From Chryseolinea sp. H1M3-3 (GTDB taxonomy: Bacteria > Bacteroidota > Bacteroidia > Cytophagales > Cyclobacteriaceae): 64,000 nt of DNA. The notes beneath the pieces were generated by a model, which worked only from the letters and a program-made list of their open reading frames with translations, had not been told where the DNA came from and did not search any database. The position numbers and the translations under genes were made by a program. The DNA lies in NCBI RefSeq assembly GCF_029360725.1, contig NZ_JARKMY010000010.1:248001-312000 (forward strand), read 5' to 3'. Of the stretch, positions 9,901-17,972 are shown piece after piece. The stretch's first letter is position 1. Every line of letters starts with the position of its first letter.

Positions 9901-9972
9901 CCGATACTTCAATTGTTTTTGAAACAAATTGATTATCCTGTTTTGGGTATCGCGTTCGGACTTGACGATCAT
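6940..9972 (-). CDS. hsdR: Type I restriction endonuclease R subunit (HsdR)
   Basis: 1010 residues, a normal HsdR length. The N-terminal nuclease carries the PD-(D/E)XK motif as RPDLVLY (Asp134) and VIELKKGS (Glu148, Lys150). The motor follows with Walker A HTQGSGKS (276-283), DECHRS (from 385) and FTGTPL. The C-terminal third is helical and probably contacts the methylase core. The subunit translocates DNA using ATP and cuts far from unmethylated sites. The start codon overlaps the hsdS stop by 4 bp. No frameshift or loss of active-site residues is visible, so the system is probably functional. Confidence 0.95.
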   Translation of the reverse strand: MIVKSERDTQNRIINLFQKQLKYRYLGNWYERENNSNIEEDILISFLRDKKKYDPTLINKAIFDFKKAASDQSNDLYNVNKSVYSLLRYGIKVKGETGDQKETVFLIDWHNPLENDFAIAEEVTVKGERIKRPDLVLYVNGIALCVIELKKGSIPVSEAIRQNLDNQENRFIKRFYSTVQLVLAGNDTQGIQYGTTKTSEKFFLKWKEENYTYKPEENLLDTHLLQMCEKERLIEMIHNFILFDGGIKKLCRPNQFFGVKESQKFIQRKEGGIIWHTQGSGKSLTMVWLAKWIRENVQDSRLLILTDRTELDEQIEGVFLGVEEKIYRTKSGRDLIEKLNATQPWLLCSLIHKFGGSDDDSYEFITELKVPQDFKPKGDLFVFIDECHRSQSGELHKAMKKILPDALFIGFTGTPLLKSDKKKSIEIFGRYIHTYKFDEAVTDGVVLDLLYEARDVDQHVLDQKGLDDWFEMTTKGMNDLPKAELKQKWGTMQKVLSTKSRLEKIVFDIIKDFKIKPRLRTGNGNAMLVARSIYEACRYYEIFQNMGFKKCAIITSFEPNANSTKGETTGDGDTEKIEQYEIYQKMLNGRDRETFEKEAKKKFKDEPANMQLLIVVDKLLTGFDAPSCTYLYIDKQMQDHGLFQAICRVNRTEKEDKEFGYIVDYKNLFDSLNKSINDYTSDAFENFDKSDIDGLLKDRLTIAKERLDDALETMHQLLEPVSFPKQLDQHIAYFCGNTQDPDILKSTEEKRLALYKETVSLIRAYNNLASEMTEAGYSEREAEEIKKTVCDYTELRNSIKIASNDYIDLKKYEPEMRQMLDMYLSADPSRMLSNFDDMSLLQLIVEEGIGGAIDKLPKGIKASKSAMAETIENNMRKAIIQEMPINPAYYEKMSVLLAELIRLRKEGSIAYEEQLKKYEELAKKIKPKGTSIDYPDKISTEALRALYDNLEKDEKLSVLMDADIQYTKKDNWVGNTIKEREVKNVVRKYVKDPEKVETIFEIIKNQRDYK

Positions 9973-11228
9973 ACCAATCTTATTTTGCCTGTGAGCAGAT
10001 TCTGCATCATGCCAAATTTTAGTTTCTTAAACTTTTCAAGCTTGGCCTCAAGGCTAGTAATTTCCATATCCATGTCGTTAAGAATCATGGCGATGGCATT
10101 TTGTTCAGTCTTCTCGGTAGGGAAAGAAAGGCGTATTCTCTTAAGAGATTCTTGGTTGATGTTTGTGTTGGCGCTTACCGTGCTAGCATCCATTATTTTT
10201 TGCCGAAATCCTTCTTCGTAGAAACAATATTTTTTAAACAGGTGGTCAAAAACGTCGAAGTCCCTATATCGAATTAAAAATCCACTATACACTGTGTCTG
10301 ATAAATCTTCGTCGACCAAAGATGTCAAACCAACTCCCGTGGGTTTAACAGATGACCTAATAAATAATACATCTCCTCGTTTTAAATTGTAGGTACTTCG
10401 ATCAACTGGATTTGAATTCACTAATCCTAATTTGCTCTTCGAATTTATAGTTGGTATTCCAAAAACATCCATAAGATTTACAAACGGGAAACCAAAACCA
10501 AAATCCTCTTTACCTTTATTGATGCCGTTCCTAAATTCACCTATTTCACCTAGACTAAGATCTTTCCACAAACCAGAAAATCCTGCCAGCCTTTCGCGGC
10601 CGTTCAACAACTCCTGCATTGCGCCTTGTTTGATGTTGCGTTTTTTGGCAATGAGTTTTTCTAAACTAGTGATGAGTGCATCTGTATCGGATAAGGCAGT
10701 GGCAATAGCCGTTTGTTCGGCTTTGGTCGGTGGGACCGGAATGGGTAACATTTTATATTCCATTCCATTTATTCCTGGCTGGCCACTCCTCATGGAATTG
10801 GCCCGAATCCAATTGCTATAGATATTCGTTTGTGTCCAAAATTTCAAATAGTTTGAATCCAAAATATTTTTATTAGCCTGAACCCTAATTAGAAATCCCG
10901 CAAATACTAACTCTCCATCGTTCTTGTCATACAAATATGTTTTTCCTACGCTAGCACCAGTTCGCGCAAATACCAAATCACCCTCCTCTAAATAATAGAA
11001 CTTGGATAAAGGGTGATCAACGGAAACCTTGTCAGACTTTAGGAATTTGCCATCTTCTGATATATCTGTAATACGTAAGTATGTAGGTAAGGAATTTTTG
11101 AAAGATGTTGCTGCAGCATTTAAGCCATAATTGGGATTTCTAAACAAACATTCACCTAGGATTTTTACTTGCCAGTCAATTGGAATGTTTCCGACATCTG
11201 TTTGCTTAAAACCGTTTTCTAACCCCAT
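9969..11228 (-). CDS. hsdS: Type I restriction-modification specificity subunit (HsdS)
   Basis: 419 residues with the standard two-half architecture: a target-recognition domain at about 10-170, a conserved helical spacer (PPTKAEQTAIATALSDTDAL), a second recognition domain at about 215-370, and a second spacer (TEKTEQNAIAMILNDMDMEI). The two spacers are recognisable internal repeats, as expected for coiled coils that fix the distance between two half-sites. It overlaps hsdM by 10 bp and hsdR by 4 bp. The recognition sequence cannot be predicted from the protein. No second hsdS, recombinase or inverted partial hsdS copy is nearby, so there is no sign of phase-variable shuffling here. Confidence 0.95.
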   Translation of the reverse strand: MGLENGFKQTDVGNIPIDWQVKILGECLFRNPNYGLNAAATSFKNSLPTYLRITDISEDGKFLKSDKVSVDHPLSKFYYLEEGDLVFARTGASVGKTYLYDKNDGELVFAGFLIRVQANKNILDSNYLKFWTQTNIYSNWIRANSMRSGQPGINGMEYKMLPIPVPPTKAEQTAIATALSDTDALITSLEKLIAKKRNIKQGAMQELLNGRERLAGFSGLWKDLSLGEIGEFRNGINKGKEDFGFGFPFVNLMDVFGIPTINSKSKLGLVNSNPVDRSTYNLKRGDVLFIRSSVKPTGVGLTSLVDEDLSDTVYSGFLIRYRDFDVFDHLFKKYCFYEEGFRQKIMDASTVSANTNINQESLKRIRLSFPTEKTEQNAIAMILNDMDMEITSLEAKLEKFKKLKFGMMQNLLTGKIRLV

Positions 11229-13708
11229 ACAAATCCCATTTTCTTAAGATGTATCTTTACTTTTTCTTCCATTTCTCCAACTTCATAAGAAAGTTTAGGT
11301 AAAGGAGTTTCGTAACGTTCTGCGAGTTCCTTAATGCGCTGTGTTAGCGCCTGGCTTACGCGTTCCATTTCTGATTTAATATCCTTTTCAATAACAGCCA
11401 TCCATTTGTCATCTACGACCAAGGTTTTTATTTCATTTTCAGAAAGTGTCTTATAACGAGCGATCACTTTCATATCCAAATCAGCTGTAGTCTCACTTAG
11501 CTTCATCTTAGCTTTGGATTCAGTTTCCGTTAAGTCCAGATATTTTCTCAATACATCGAGTTCTGTTTCCAGCTCTTCAACTTCGGCTTCAGCTTTCGCT
11601 TTGTATTTGACTTTCGGCTCAGCAGCAATTTTGTATTCTGTTTTATCTTCAGCTTTTTCCAATTCCTTCATACGCTTCTGCACTGAAGCTTTGTTCACTT
11701 TTTCAATGGTTGCAAAGTATCCTTCTTCGCCCGAGTGTTCTTCCACTAAAGCTTCAATTTCTGCCGCAGCAGCTTCACGGTAAGTTTCGAATGTTTCTAT
11801 CGCTTGTTTTTCTTTTGCAAAGAATCGGTCAATAACCAACTGCGGTGGAACGAGGTCGCACGTCCAGCCTTTGTCTATATCTTTTCCCTGTTTGTTCTTT
11901 ACCAGAATTCTGTACGGTTCTGCTTTCCATCCGTCCACTGCTATAAGGTAAACATCATCCTGCATGGTCTCATTCCAATAGTTCATCAGGTGCTGATAGA
12001 TATCGTACTTATCCAGCAAGTCTTTGTCAGTATATGCTTTCAAAATATCCTCCGATATCTGAAAGATCACCTGCTTGGGCTTTACACCTGGCTTGATGTC
12101 TTTCAGGAGTTTTGAAGTCTTCTTTTTCCAATCTGCAAACACATCATCCATAAGCTTACTGAAGGATACAAATTCCTTGTGGTTGAAAATCGTCGTGTTA
12201 ATCTGATCAGCCGGAACTTTGAGCATAAAGTACTGTGCACGCTTGCCCTTCGAGAACAAGTCATTCTTTAATGTAGGATACACTTTCCAGTATTTCTCCA
12301 GCGCTTCAATATCTGCATTTGGAATATCTCCATTTAGGTGTGCATCAATATCCTGTATGTCCTCTGGCTCCTGGCTGTCAATGTACCTAGGAATATTCAG
12401 GTTGTAATAGTTCTTCTCATCACTGATCTCCTTGAACTTAACCAACCTGCTGTATTTCGGAATCTCAAGTTGCTTGTTAAACACATCCACAATCTTATGG
12501 ATGTCCTGCTCGCGCAAACGGTTTTTGTTACCGTCTTTCATAAAACCTTTGCTGCCATCGATCATGAAAATGCCTTCGCGCTTCTCTGAGTTTTCCTTGT
12601 CAACCACAATAATACAAGCAGGAATACCAGTGCCGTAAAATAAGTTTGTCGGCAACCCTATGATTCCTTTAATATATTTCTTTTCAATAAGATTTTTTCT
12701 GATCTGCCCTTCAGCACCACCTCTAAACAAAACCCCATGCGGGAGAATGCATGCCCCTTTACCAGTACTTTTCAATGAACGCACAATGTGAAGCAGAAAA
12801 GCGTAGTCACCATTTTTCTCAGGTGGAATGCCATAACCAGTGAAGCGATCGTACAGATCATCGGAAGGATTAAAACCATTGCTCCAGTTCACCAAAGAAA
12901 ACGGAGGATTAGCTACGACGAAATCAAAGGTCTTTAGATTACCGTCTTTATCCTCAAACAACGGATTAGAGAGTGTACTTTGTCCTTTCGTTATTTCGGC
13001 AGTAGGATGATTATGTAAGATCATATTCATCCGCGCGAGGGCAGCAGTCGCTACATCTTTTTCCTGACCATAGATTGTCACGGCATGTTCCGCTTCATCC
13101 ACGGCCTTGAGTAGGAGGGATCCCGAACCACACGTAGGGTCATAAATTGTCTGGCTTCTTTTTGTTGCATTATTAATCCCAATAACCTTAGCGATTACAC
13201 GGCTTACTTCGGCTGGTGTATAAAATTGTCCTTTGCTTTTTCCGCTCTCTGTTGCGAAATGCATCATGAGATATTCATAAGCATCGCCCAAAATATCATC
13301 ACCACTTGCCCGGTTCTTACTAAAGTCAAGCGCAGGATTTTCAAAGATTGAAATTAAGTCGGTAAGCTTGTCGATCATCTCCTTACCTTTTCCGAGCTTA
13401 TCTTCATCATTGAAGTCAGCCACGTCGATTACACCTTTGAGATCATTCGCATGGGCAAGCTTACCAATGATTTTGTTAAAGCCATCGCCAATCTCCTTTT
13501 TACCTTTCAGTTCGGCCATGTCTTTGAATCCACCACCCTTCGGTATCTCAATCAACGCATCAGCCTTACCAGCATATTTATCAGAAACATATTTTACGAA
13601 CAACAGGGTGAGTACATAGTCCTTATAAGTTGAAGGGTCCATACCGCCACGGAGTGCGTCGCAGCCGGCCCAGATATGAGAGTAAAGTTCAGATTTCTTA
13701 ATTGCCAT
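11219..13708 (-). CDS. hsdM: Type I restriction-modification DNA methyltransferase subunit (HsdM) with long C-terminal extension
   Basis: 829 residues. The first about 470 are a standard HsdM: helical N-domain (starting MAIKKSELYSHIWAGCDAL), GQFYTP before the methylase core, SAM-binding DPTCGSG (190-196) and catalytic NPPF (267-270), which indicates an N6-adenine methylase. The remaining about 300 residues exceed the roughly 500-residue form; they are charged, predicted helical and partly coiled-coil (alternating Lys/Glu around KAEAEVEELETELDVLRKYL). Similar long HsdM proteins exist in other bacteria. This is the first gene of the operon hsdM-hsdS-hsdR-ygjP. The 63 bp upstream, before the next minus-strand gene, may hold its promoter. 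Confidence 0.94.
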   Translation of the reverse strand: MAIKKSELYSHIWAGCDALRGGMDPSTYKDYVLTLLFVKYVSDKYAGKADALIEIPKGGGFKDMAELKGKKEIGDGFNKIIGKLAHANDLKGVIDVADFNDEDKLGKGKEMIDKLTDLISIFENPALDFSKNRASGDDILGDAYEYLMMHFATESGKSKGQFYTPAEVSRVIAKVIGINNATKRSQTIYDPTCGSGSLLLKAVDEAEHAVTIYGQEKDVATAALARMNMILHNHPTAEITKGQSTLSNPLFEDKDGNLKTFDFVVANPPFSLVNWSNGFNPSDDLYDRFTGYGIPPEKNGDYAFLLHIVRSLKSTGKGACILPHGVLFRGGAEGQIRKNLIEKKYIKGIIGLPTNLFYGTGIPACIIVVDKENSEKREGIFMIDGSKGFMKDGNKNRLREQDIHKIVDVFNKQLEIPKYSRLVKFKEISDEKNYYNLNIPRYIDSQEPEDIQDIDAHLNGDIPNADIEALEKYWKVYPTLKNDLFSKGKRAQYFMLKVPADQINTTIFNHKEFVSFSKLMDDVFADWKKKTSKLLKDIKPGVKPKQVIFQISEDILKAYTDKDLLDKYDIYQHLMNYWNETMQDDVYLIAVDGWKAEPYRILVKNKQGKDIDKGWTCDLVPPQLVIDRFFAKEKQAIETFETYREAAAAEIEALVEEHSGEEGYFATIEKVNKASVQKRMKELEKAEDKTEYKIAAEPKVKYKAKAEAEVEELETELDVLRKYLDLTETESKAKMKLSETTADLDMKVIARYKTLSENEIKTLVVDDKWMAVIEKDIKSEMERVSQALTQRIKELAERYETPLPKLSYEVGEMEEKVKIHLKKMGFVWG

Positions 13709-13771
13709 AGGGAATCAAAGGAAAATCACAAGTTTAAAGAAAGTTTAAGTCATATGCGACTGCACGTTGGA

Positions 13772-14452
13772 TTAGATGAATTTTGAAAGCGCTGTTCGCA
13801 AAACTTCGGAATCCTTTGAACGATTTCGCCTTAACCGTTTTGATGAAGTATGATCGAACTTGTCATAATTAAACTCTATAAGCGAAATGCCTTGTATGGG
13901 TAATACAGTTCTTCTGCGCTGGTCATAGAGTTTTCGCTGCTCACCTCTTCCGACACCACTCACTGTATCCCGTCGATCGAAAAATTTTGCTGGCTCAGTA
14001 TGCTGCCGTTCTTTGTATTCGATAACCAGTTTAATATCAGAATAATATGCATCTACCGGTAGTCTCGTACCTGCATCTCCAAGCAAGAAATCAAAACGGT
14101 GTTGTCGCGAAGCTTTCCGATTAAGCACTTGATCGCATAGGTCAATGATGTAACATTCGTCGCTGCTATCAGCTTTGTTGCTGGATTGGGATAAACCTGA
14201 CTTGGCTTTATTTATGGGTGCGACAGCATCGACTTTATGCGCTTTTTGGCTACCACCAATAATTTTGACAACGCGCAAAAAATCTCTTTCAGTATAGCCA
14301 CCTGATAGACCAAAATCAGATGCATAAAAACCAAGAACCCGGATTTTTGCCCTAATACCCTTCTGTTCGGCCGTCCCAGCTGAAAGCTTCTTTTTGATAA
14401 GTTTTACAATCTCATCTGCTTCTGCTTTTGTAAAAGTAGATCTGCCTTTCAT
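13772..14452 (-). CDS. Putative PD-(D/E)XK-type nuclease
   Basis: 226 residues, not recognised as a named family. The C-terminal half has a nuclease-like arrangement: FDFLLGD (Asp121), LPVDAYY (Asp134), then VIEYKERQH (Glu145, Lys147) and an Arg-rich stretch (EQRKLYDQRRR). A D-(about 10)-ExK pattern followed by basic residues matches PD-(D/E)XK and very-short-patch-like endonucleases. The N-terminal 60 residues may bind DNA. It lies 63 bp upstream of hsdM on the same strand, so it may be co-transcribed with the restriction system. Substrate is unknown; the nuclease assignment rests on motif reading only. Confidence 0.55.
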   Translation of the reverse strand: MKGRSTFTKAEADEIVKLIKKKLSAGTAEQKGIRAKIRVLGFYASDFGLSGGYTERDFLRVVKIIGGSQKAHKVDAVAPINKAKSGLSQSSNKADSSDECYIIDLCDQVLNRKASRQHRFDFLLGDAGTRLPVDAYYSDIKLVIEYKERQHTEPAKFFDRRDTVSGVGRGEQRKLYDQRRRTVLPIQGISLIEFNYDKFDHTSSKRLRRNRSKDSEVLRTALSKFI

Positions 14453-14465
14453 GGTTGTATTAATC

Positions 14466-14516
14466 TAAAAATGACAAAGCCCATCCCTGGCCACATTATA
14501 TGACCGAGGATGGGCT
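14466..14516 (-). terminator. Rho-independent terminator after the PD-(D/E)XK_4 gene
   Basis: Inverted arms AGCCCATCC (14478-14486) and GGATGGGCT (14508-14516) around a 21-nt loop. On the minus strand the hairpin is followed by a T-rich run (TTTGTCATTTTT). It would end the transcript from the Pif1-like and PD-(D/E)XK genes. The arms are identical to those of the hairpin at 17912. Confidence 0.65.
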
Positions 14517-14669
14517 CCTTGGTTCCGAAATTATAAATATTATATAAGAATTCAATCGACTCCACAAAGTCTGATCTAAAACTATGCAATTACAGGATAA
14601 CTCCCCTTCTCTTCTAAAATCAAACGTCCTGCATACTTTTACCGCTGGCGCTAGACGTTGCCTCAGCTC

Positions 14670-15803
14670 TTAAGGCTTTGCCCCGGTATTGCTTATATCG
14701 CTACCATGTAAATATTTGCGAACCATTTCATAAGCATCAGAAAAGTCTACCACAATTTTTTGATGTAATGTTTCAGCAAGATGTTCTAGCTCCGGGAGAC
14801 TTAAAGTGTAATCTTTAAATGCTAAGTGAGCCCACGACTTGTTTGATTGGTGGTCATCAGCAAGCGTGGAGTAAAATCCTTTTTCGTTTAACAGGGTTCT
14901 TAAATCTACTTCTTTTGACAATCCTTCACTATATATTTCCAATATCACTCTTATAGATGGTTCATTTGTTAGTATGTTTTCAATCCCGAAAACATAATAA
15001 ACCCATGACTTTTCATCCCAGATGTGACGCCATGAGACACTATTTCCCAGAAGTTTCATTTGTAGTTTCTCGCTTAGAATTTGGAGTTGAGTAATTACAT
15101 GGGATCGAGCTGCATCATAAGTGTCTTTTGCCCTCAAAACTTTCGAAGTATACTCGAAGAAAAACTTTGCATCAGGACTCATTGTATTACCTTTTTTTAT
15201 TGTTTCCATATTCTTAATAAAGTCAGTTAAATAGACATATTCATTGGACGTTAGATCATGAGGGAGTCCTCTGGACTTGATTCCGTTAATCCATTCTTCA
15301 TGTGTAATGTTGAGGTATTCAAGATGAGCATATTCCTTTGGTGTGTTAGTCGGGCTGACCGTAAGTAAAATTCCAACTTTATTTTCTGGTATTGATTTGA
15401 TGCTATCCCAATAATCTTCCAAGTCATTATGTATGCCGCTAAATATTTTATTCTCAACGATAATGGCAGAGTCTTCAGCCCTGCATATATCATCGCCACT
15501 TTTAATTAACAAATCAATCCTGTTCCCCTTGTTTGTAAAATATTCCGTGTAACAACGATAATTATCAAATTGAAATTTCTTATCGAATGATTTAGCTTGG
15601 ACTATTTCTAAGAGTGTAGAGAAAAATAAATCCGCAATCGCTTTATTTTTTTTGGGATTTAGAAAATATGCATAGATCATGGTGATGGTATTCTCATGAT
15701 ATTGAACTTCTACGATATCCATAAAACCATCGTCTCTTTGCTTCGGAATTGGGATTTCCAATAGTAAAAATTTTAGTAAATCATCGTCTAAATTTAATGG
15801 CAT
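14670..15803 (-). CDS. PD-(D/E)XK nuclease superfamily protein (PDDEXK_4 type)
   Basis: 377 residues. The N-terminal motif HENTITMIYAYFLNPKKNK matches the opening of the PDDEXK_4 group (E..hS..L.w.l.P..n). The active-site elements are NRIDLLI (Asp97) and AIIVENKIFSG (Glu117, Lys119), with the following LEDYW contributing the usual Q/Y helix. The C-terminal half is of unknown function. Such proteins are common in Bacteroidota genomes and defence islands, usually with unknown substrate. It lies 131 bp downstream of the Pif1-like helicase on the same strand, so the two may form a unit. The DNase assignment is from motifs. Confidence 0.75.
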   Translation of the reverse strand: MPLNLDDDLLKFLLLEIPIPKQRDDGFMDIVEVQYHENTITMIYAYFLNPKKNKAIADLFFSTLLEIVQAKSFDKKFQFDNYRCYTEYFTNKGNRIDLLIKSGDDICRAEDSAIIVENKIFSGIHNDLEDYWDSIKSIPENKVGILLTVSPTNTPKEYAHLEYLNITHEEWINGIKSRGLPHDLTSNEYVYLTDFIKNMETIKKGNTMSPDAKFFFEYTSKVLRAKDTYDAARSHVITQLQILSEKLQMKLLGNSVSWRHIWDEKSWVYYVFGIENILTNEPSIRVILEIYSEGLSKEVDLRTLLNEKGFYSTLADDHQSNKSWAHLAFKDYTLSLPELEHLAETLHQKIVVDFSDAYEMVRKYLHGSDISNTGAKP

Positions 15804-15934
15804 ATATTTTTTGGCCGTTTAGAATGACTTAAGGCGAATCAACTTGATTTCCATTTTACATAATGCAAATCGACTGACTAAGGCATTCGCACATTACATA
15901 ATCGTTAGCGTATATGCGTAATTGCATATAGTTC

Positions 15935-17749
15935 CTATATGTGTAAAATGTTTTGGCATGTTTTATAAAATTCAATCAATCTGATATCTTGGATAATGTC
16001 ATCCTTTTTTATTTTCCTTTTCAATATTATTCCGCTCAATTTTTTGCAGCGACTCAATGCAGTGTACAACTGACCATTTATAAACGCACCAGAACCTAAA
16101 TCTATGACCACATTACTAAATGTTAGCCCTTGGCTTTTGTGTATGGTTATAGCCCAAGCCAGTTTGATGGGATATTGTGTAAAAGTTCCTTTGGCTTCGG
16201 ATGTTATTCGCCCTTTGCCTCTGTCGTATTTGTATCCTCTATAGTCCCAAGTTTCTTTCTCTATACTATGGACGCTTCCATCCGGAAGCTTAACTTCAAT
16301 TATATCATCCGCTACAAATTCGACTTTGCCAATTGTTCCGTTTACCCACCTTCGATCGCCGCTTAAGTCATTTTTAATGAAGATTACTTGGGCTCCCTTT
16401 TTTAGATACAAAGTACCATTCACGGAAAGCTTTTCTTCATCGAAGTCACCCTTAACATCACCTTTGAATGTATAAAGCATTAATGAAATTTCTCCCAATC
16501 GTTTCGCGTTCTCGGTATTCGCTATCGAATTGTTTGTTGTCAGCGTTATCACATAGTCGTTCTTTTTTGGAATGTAGTTTGGATCATATCTCTCATTAAG
16601 CTTTCTTAGAATACCGTCGTCTACATCGCAATTCCTCACTTTGTCCAATAGCTCAACAAATTCTAGATCTTCTCGCTGACGCTGCGATTTGGTGAATTCA
16701 AAAAAAATTGGATCGAGTTGCTTATATGCGTCGCAATCAAAAAAGTAGGGACTGTTGTATAACTCATTAAACAGAAAACGGTCGACATCATCACTATCCT
16801 TTGTGACTGGAGGGAGTTGAAATATGTCGCCAACAAATATGATTTGTTTCCCCCCAAACAACTTTTCAGGATCGCCTCCATTATTTCGGAGAGAATAATC
16901 TATCGCTTGTAATAGATCTGCACGAAGCATTGAGACCTCATCGATGATTATGATATCGAGGTCTTCAATAATTTTTCGCTTCGGGTCATTTTCCAGAAAC
17001 ACCTTAATGTCTTCATCTCCTGGCAACAAAGCCCTCGTAGGAAATTTAAAAAATGAGTGTAGTGTAACTCCACCTATATTCATCGCTGCAATTCCTGTGA
17101 ACGCAGTGAGTATGACCTCTTTCTTTGTTTTCTGTGTAAAGAAATGAATAAATGTAGATTTTCCAGTTCCAGCCTTTCCGGAGATAAAAAAGCTCCTGCT
17201 GGAATTTTCTATTGTATCAAAGAGTTTCTTTACGACCGGATCGTCTTCGTATCCATCCGGAATTTTAAAGTCTCGCTTGGAAATATCTCTCACTTCTGAA
17301 TCGAATATTGCCAATTGCTTTTGGCCATTCTCGATACGTATGAAAAAATATATGTCTCCGATATTCTCGGAAAAAGGATTGTTAAGGCTAAGGCTGTCCC
17401 GATGATGCGCTAACGTTCTTAATAAGAAAAAACACTTTTGCATAAATACATGGAAGTCGCCTGGCGCTAAATCGAAGTGCGATATAACCGCTTCCTTTCG
17501 TAGTCTTACACCGATAAAGTGTAAATATCTAAGAGCAGTTTCAATACTAATTGATCGGTCAATTTCATAATGTCCATTGTAGAAGGTTTGGAAACCTGCT
17601 GGATACTGCTTTGGATAATCTTCTTCGGTTCTTCCGTAGAACAACTGCCGTGCGAACTTATTCTTAAAAGTGCTGGATGCTTTATCAACGAGTGGGCACT
17701 TGTTGAAATTCTCAATCCATTTTTTATGAATACTATTGTTACTCGCCAT
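15935..17749 (-). CDS. Pif1-family SF1B helicase with a unique N-terminal domain
   Basis: 604 residues. From about 170 on, the Pif1/RecD-like motor is complete: Walker A GKAGTGKS (191-198), DEVSM (270-274), GDIFQLPP (307-314), and near the C-terminus the UvrD_C_2-type signature ITIHKSQGLTFSNVVIDLG followed by YTALSR. Pif1-like helicases unwind 5'-3' and resolve G-quadruplexes or forks. The first 150 residues have no recognised motif (WIENFNKCPL, HFDLAPGDFHVFMQ) and may be a targeting domain. It is the most upstream gene of the minus-strand island. With the PD-(D/E)XK protein downstream it may be a helicase-nuclease pair; housekeeping use is also possible. Confidence 0.85.
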   Translation of the reverse strand: MASNNSIHKKWIENFNKCPLVDKASSTFKNKFARQLFYGRTEEDYPKQYPAGFQTFYNGHYEIDRSISIETALRYLHFIGVRLRKEAVISHFDLAPGDFHVFMQKCFFLLRTLAHHRDSLSLNNPFSENIGDIYFFIRIENGQKQLAIFDSEVRDISKRDFKIPDGYEDDPVVKKLFDTIENSSRSFFISGKAGTGKSTFIHFFTQKTKKEVILTAFTGIAAMNIGGVTLHSFFKFPTRALLPGDEDIKVFLENDPKRKIIEDLDIIIIDEVSMLRADLLQAIDYSLRNNGGDPEKLFGGKQIIFVGDIFQLPPVTKDSDDVDRFLFNELYNSPYFFDCDAYKQLDPIFFEFTKSQRQREDLEFVELLDKVRNCDVDDGILRKLNERYDPNYIPKKNDYVITLTTNNSIANTENAKRLGEISLMLYTFKGDVKGDFDEEKLSVNGTLYLKKGAQVIFIKNDLSGDRRWVNGTIGKVEFVADDIIEVKLPDGSVHSIEKETWDYRGYKYDRGKGRITSEAKGTFTQYPIKLAWAITIHKSQGLTFSNVVIDLGSGAFINGQLYTALSRCKKLSGIILKRKIKKDDIIQDIRLIEFYKTCQNILHI

Positions 17750-17911
17750 ATGCTATCCGAAAATATTTTAATGATTCCAGGTGGGCTATGGATCAGAGCG
17801 GATCAGGTGGGTCAAGGAATCGATGAAAGATAATTATTAAGACGGAAAGAGCAAAGCCGTTGTTCAAACCCATGTTGTCAGATGAATTTGCATTTACTAT
17901 ATTTAAAACGG

Positions 17912-17958
17912 AGCCCATCCCGAGAACAGAAAACTGTTCTTAGGATGGGCTTTTCCTT
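17912..17958 (+). terminator. Strong hairpin terminator without an upstream plus-strand gene
   Basis: A near-continuous hairpin: AGCCCATCC (17912-17920), GAACAG (17924-17929), loop AAAA, CTGTTC (17934-17939), GGATGGGCT (17943-17951), then TTTCCTTT. It lies between divergently oriented genes, so it has no obvious gene to terminate. It may be the leftover of a lost plus-strand gene or insulate the downstream gene. Outer arms equal those of the hairpin at 14478. Confidence 0.6.
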
Positions 17959-17972
17959 TAAATAAATCATAT

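Noticed and set aside
13772-14452. Second hsdS or recombinase fragment for phase variation of the type I system
   Set aside because: The protein shows D..ExK nuclease-like features and no recognition-domain or recombinase motifs.
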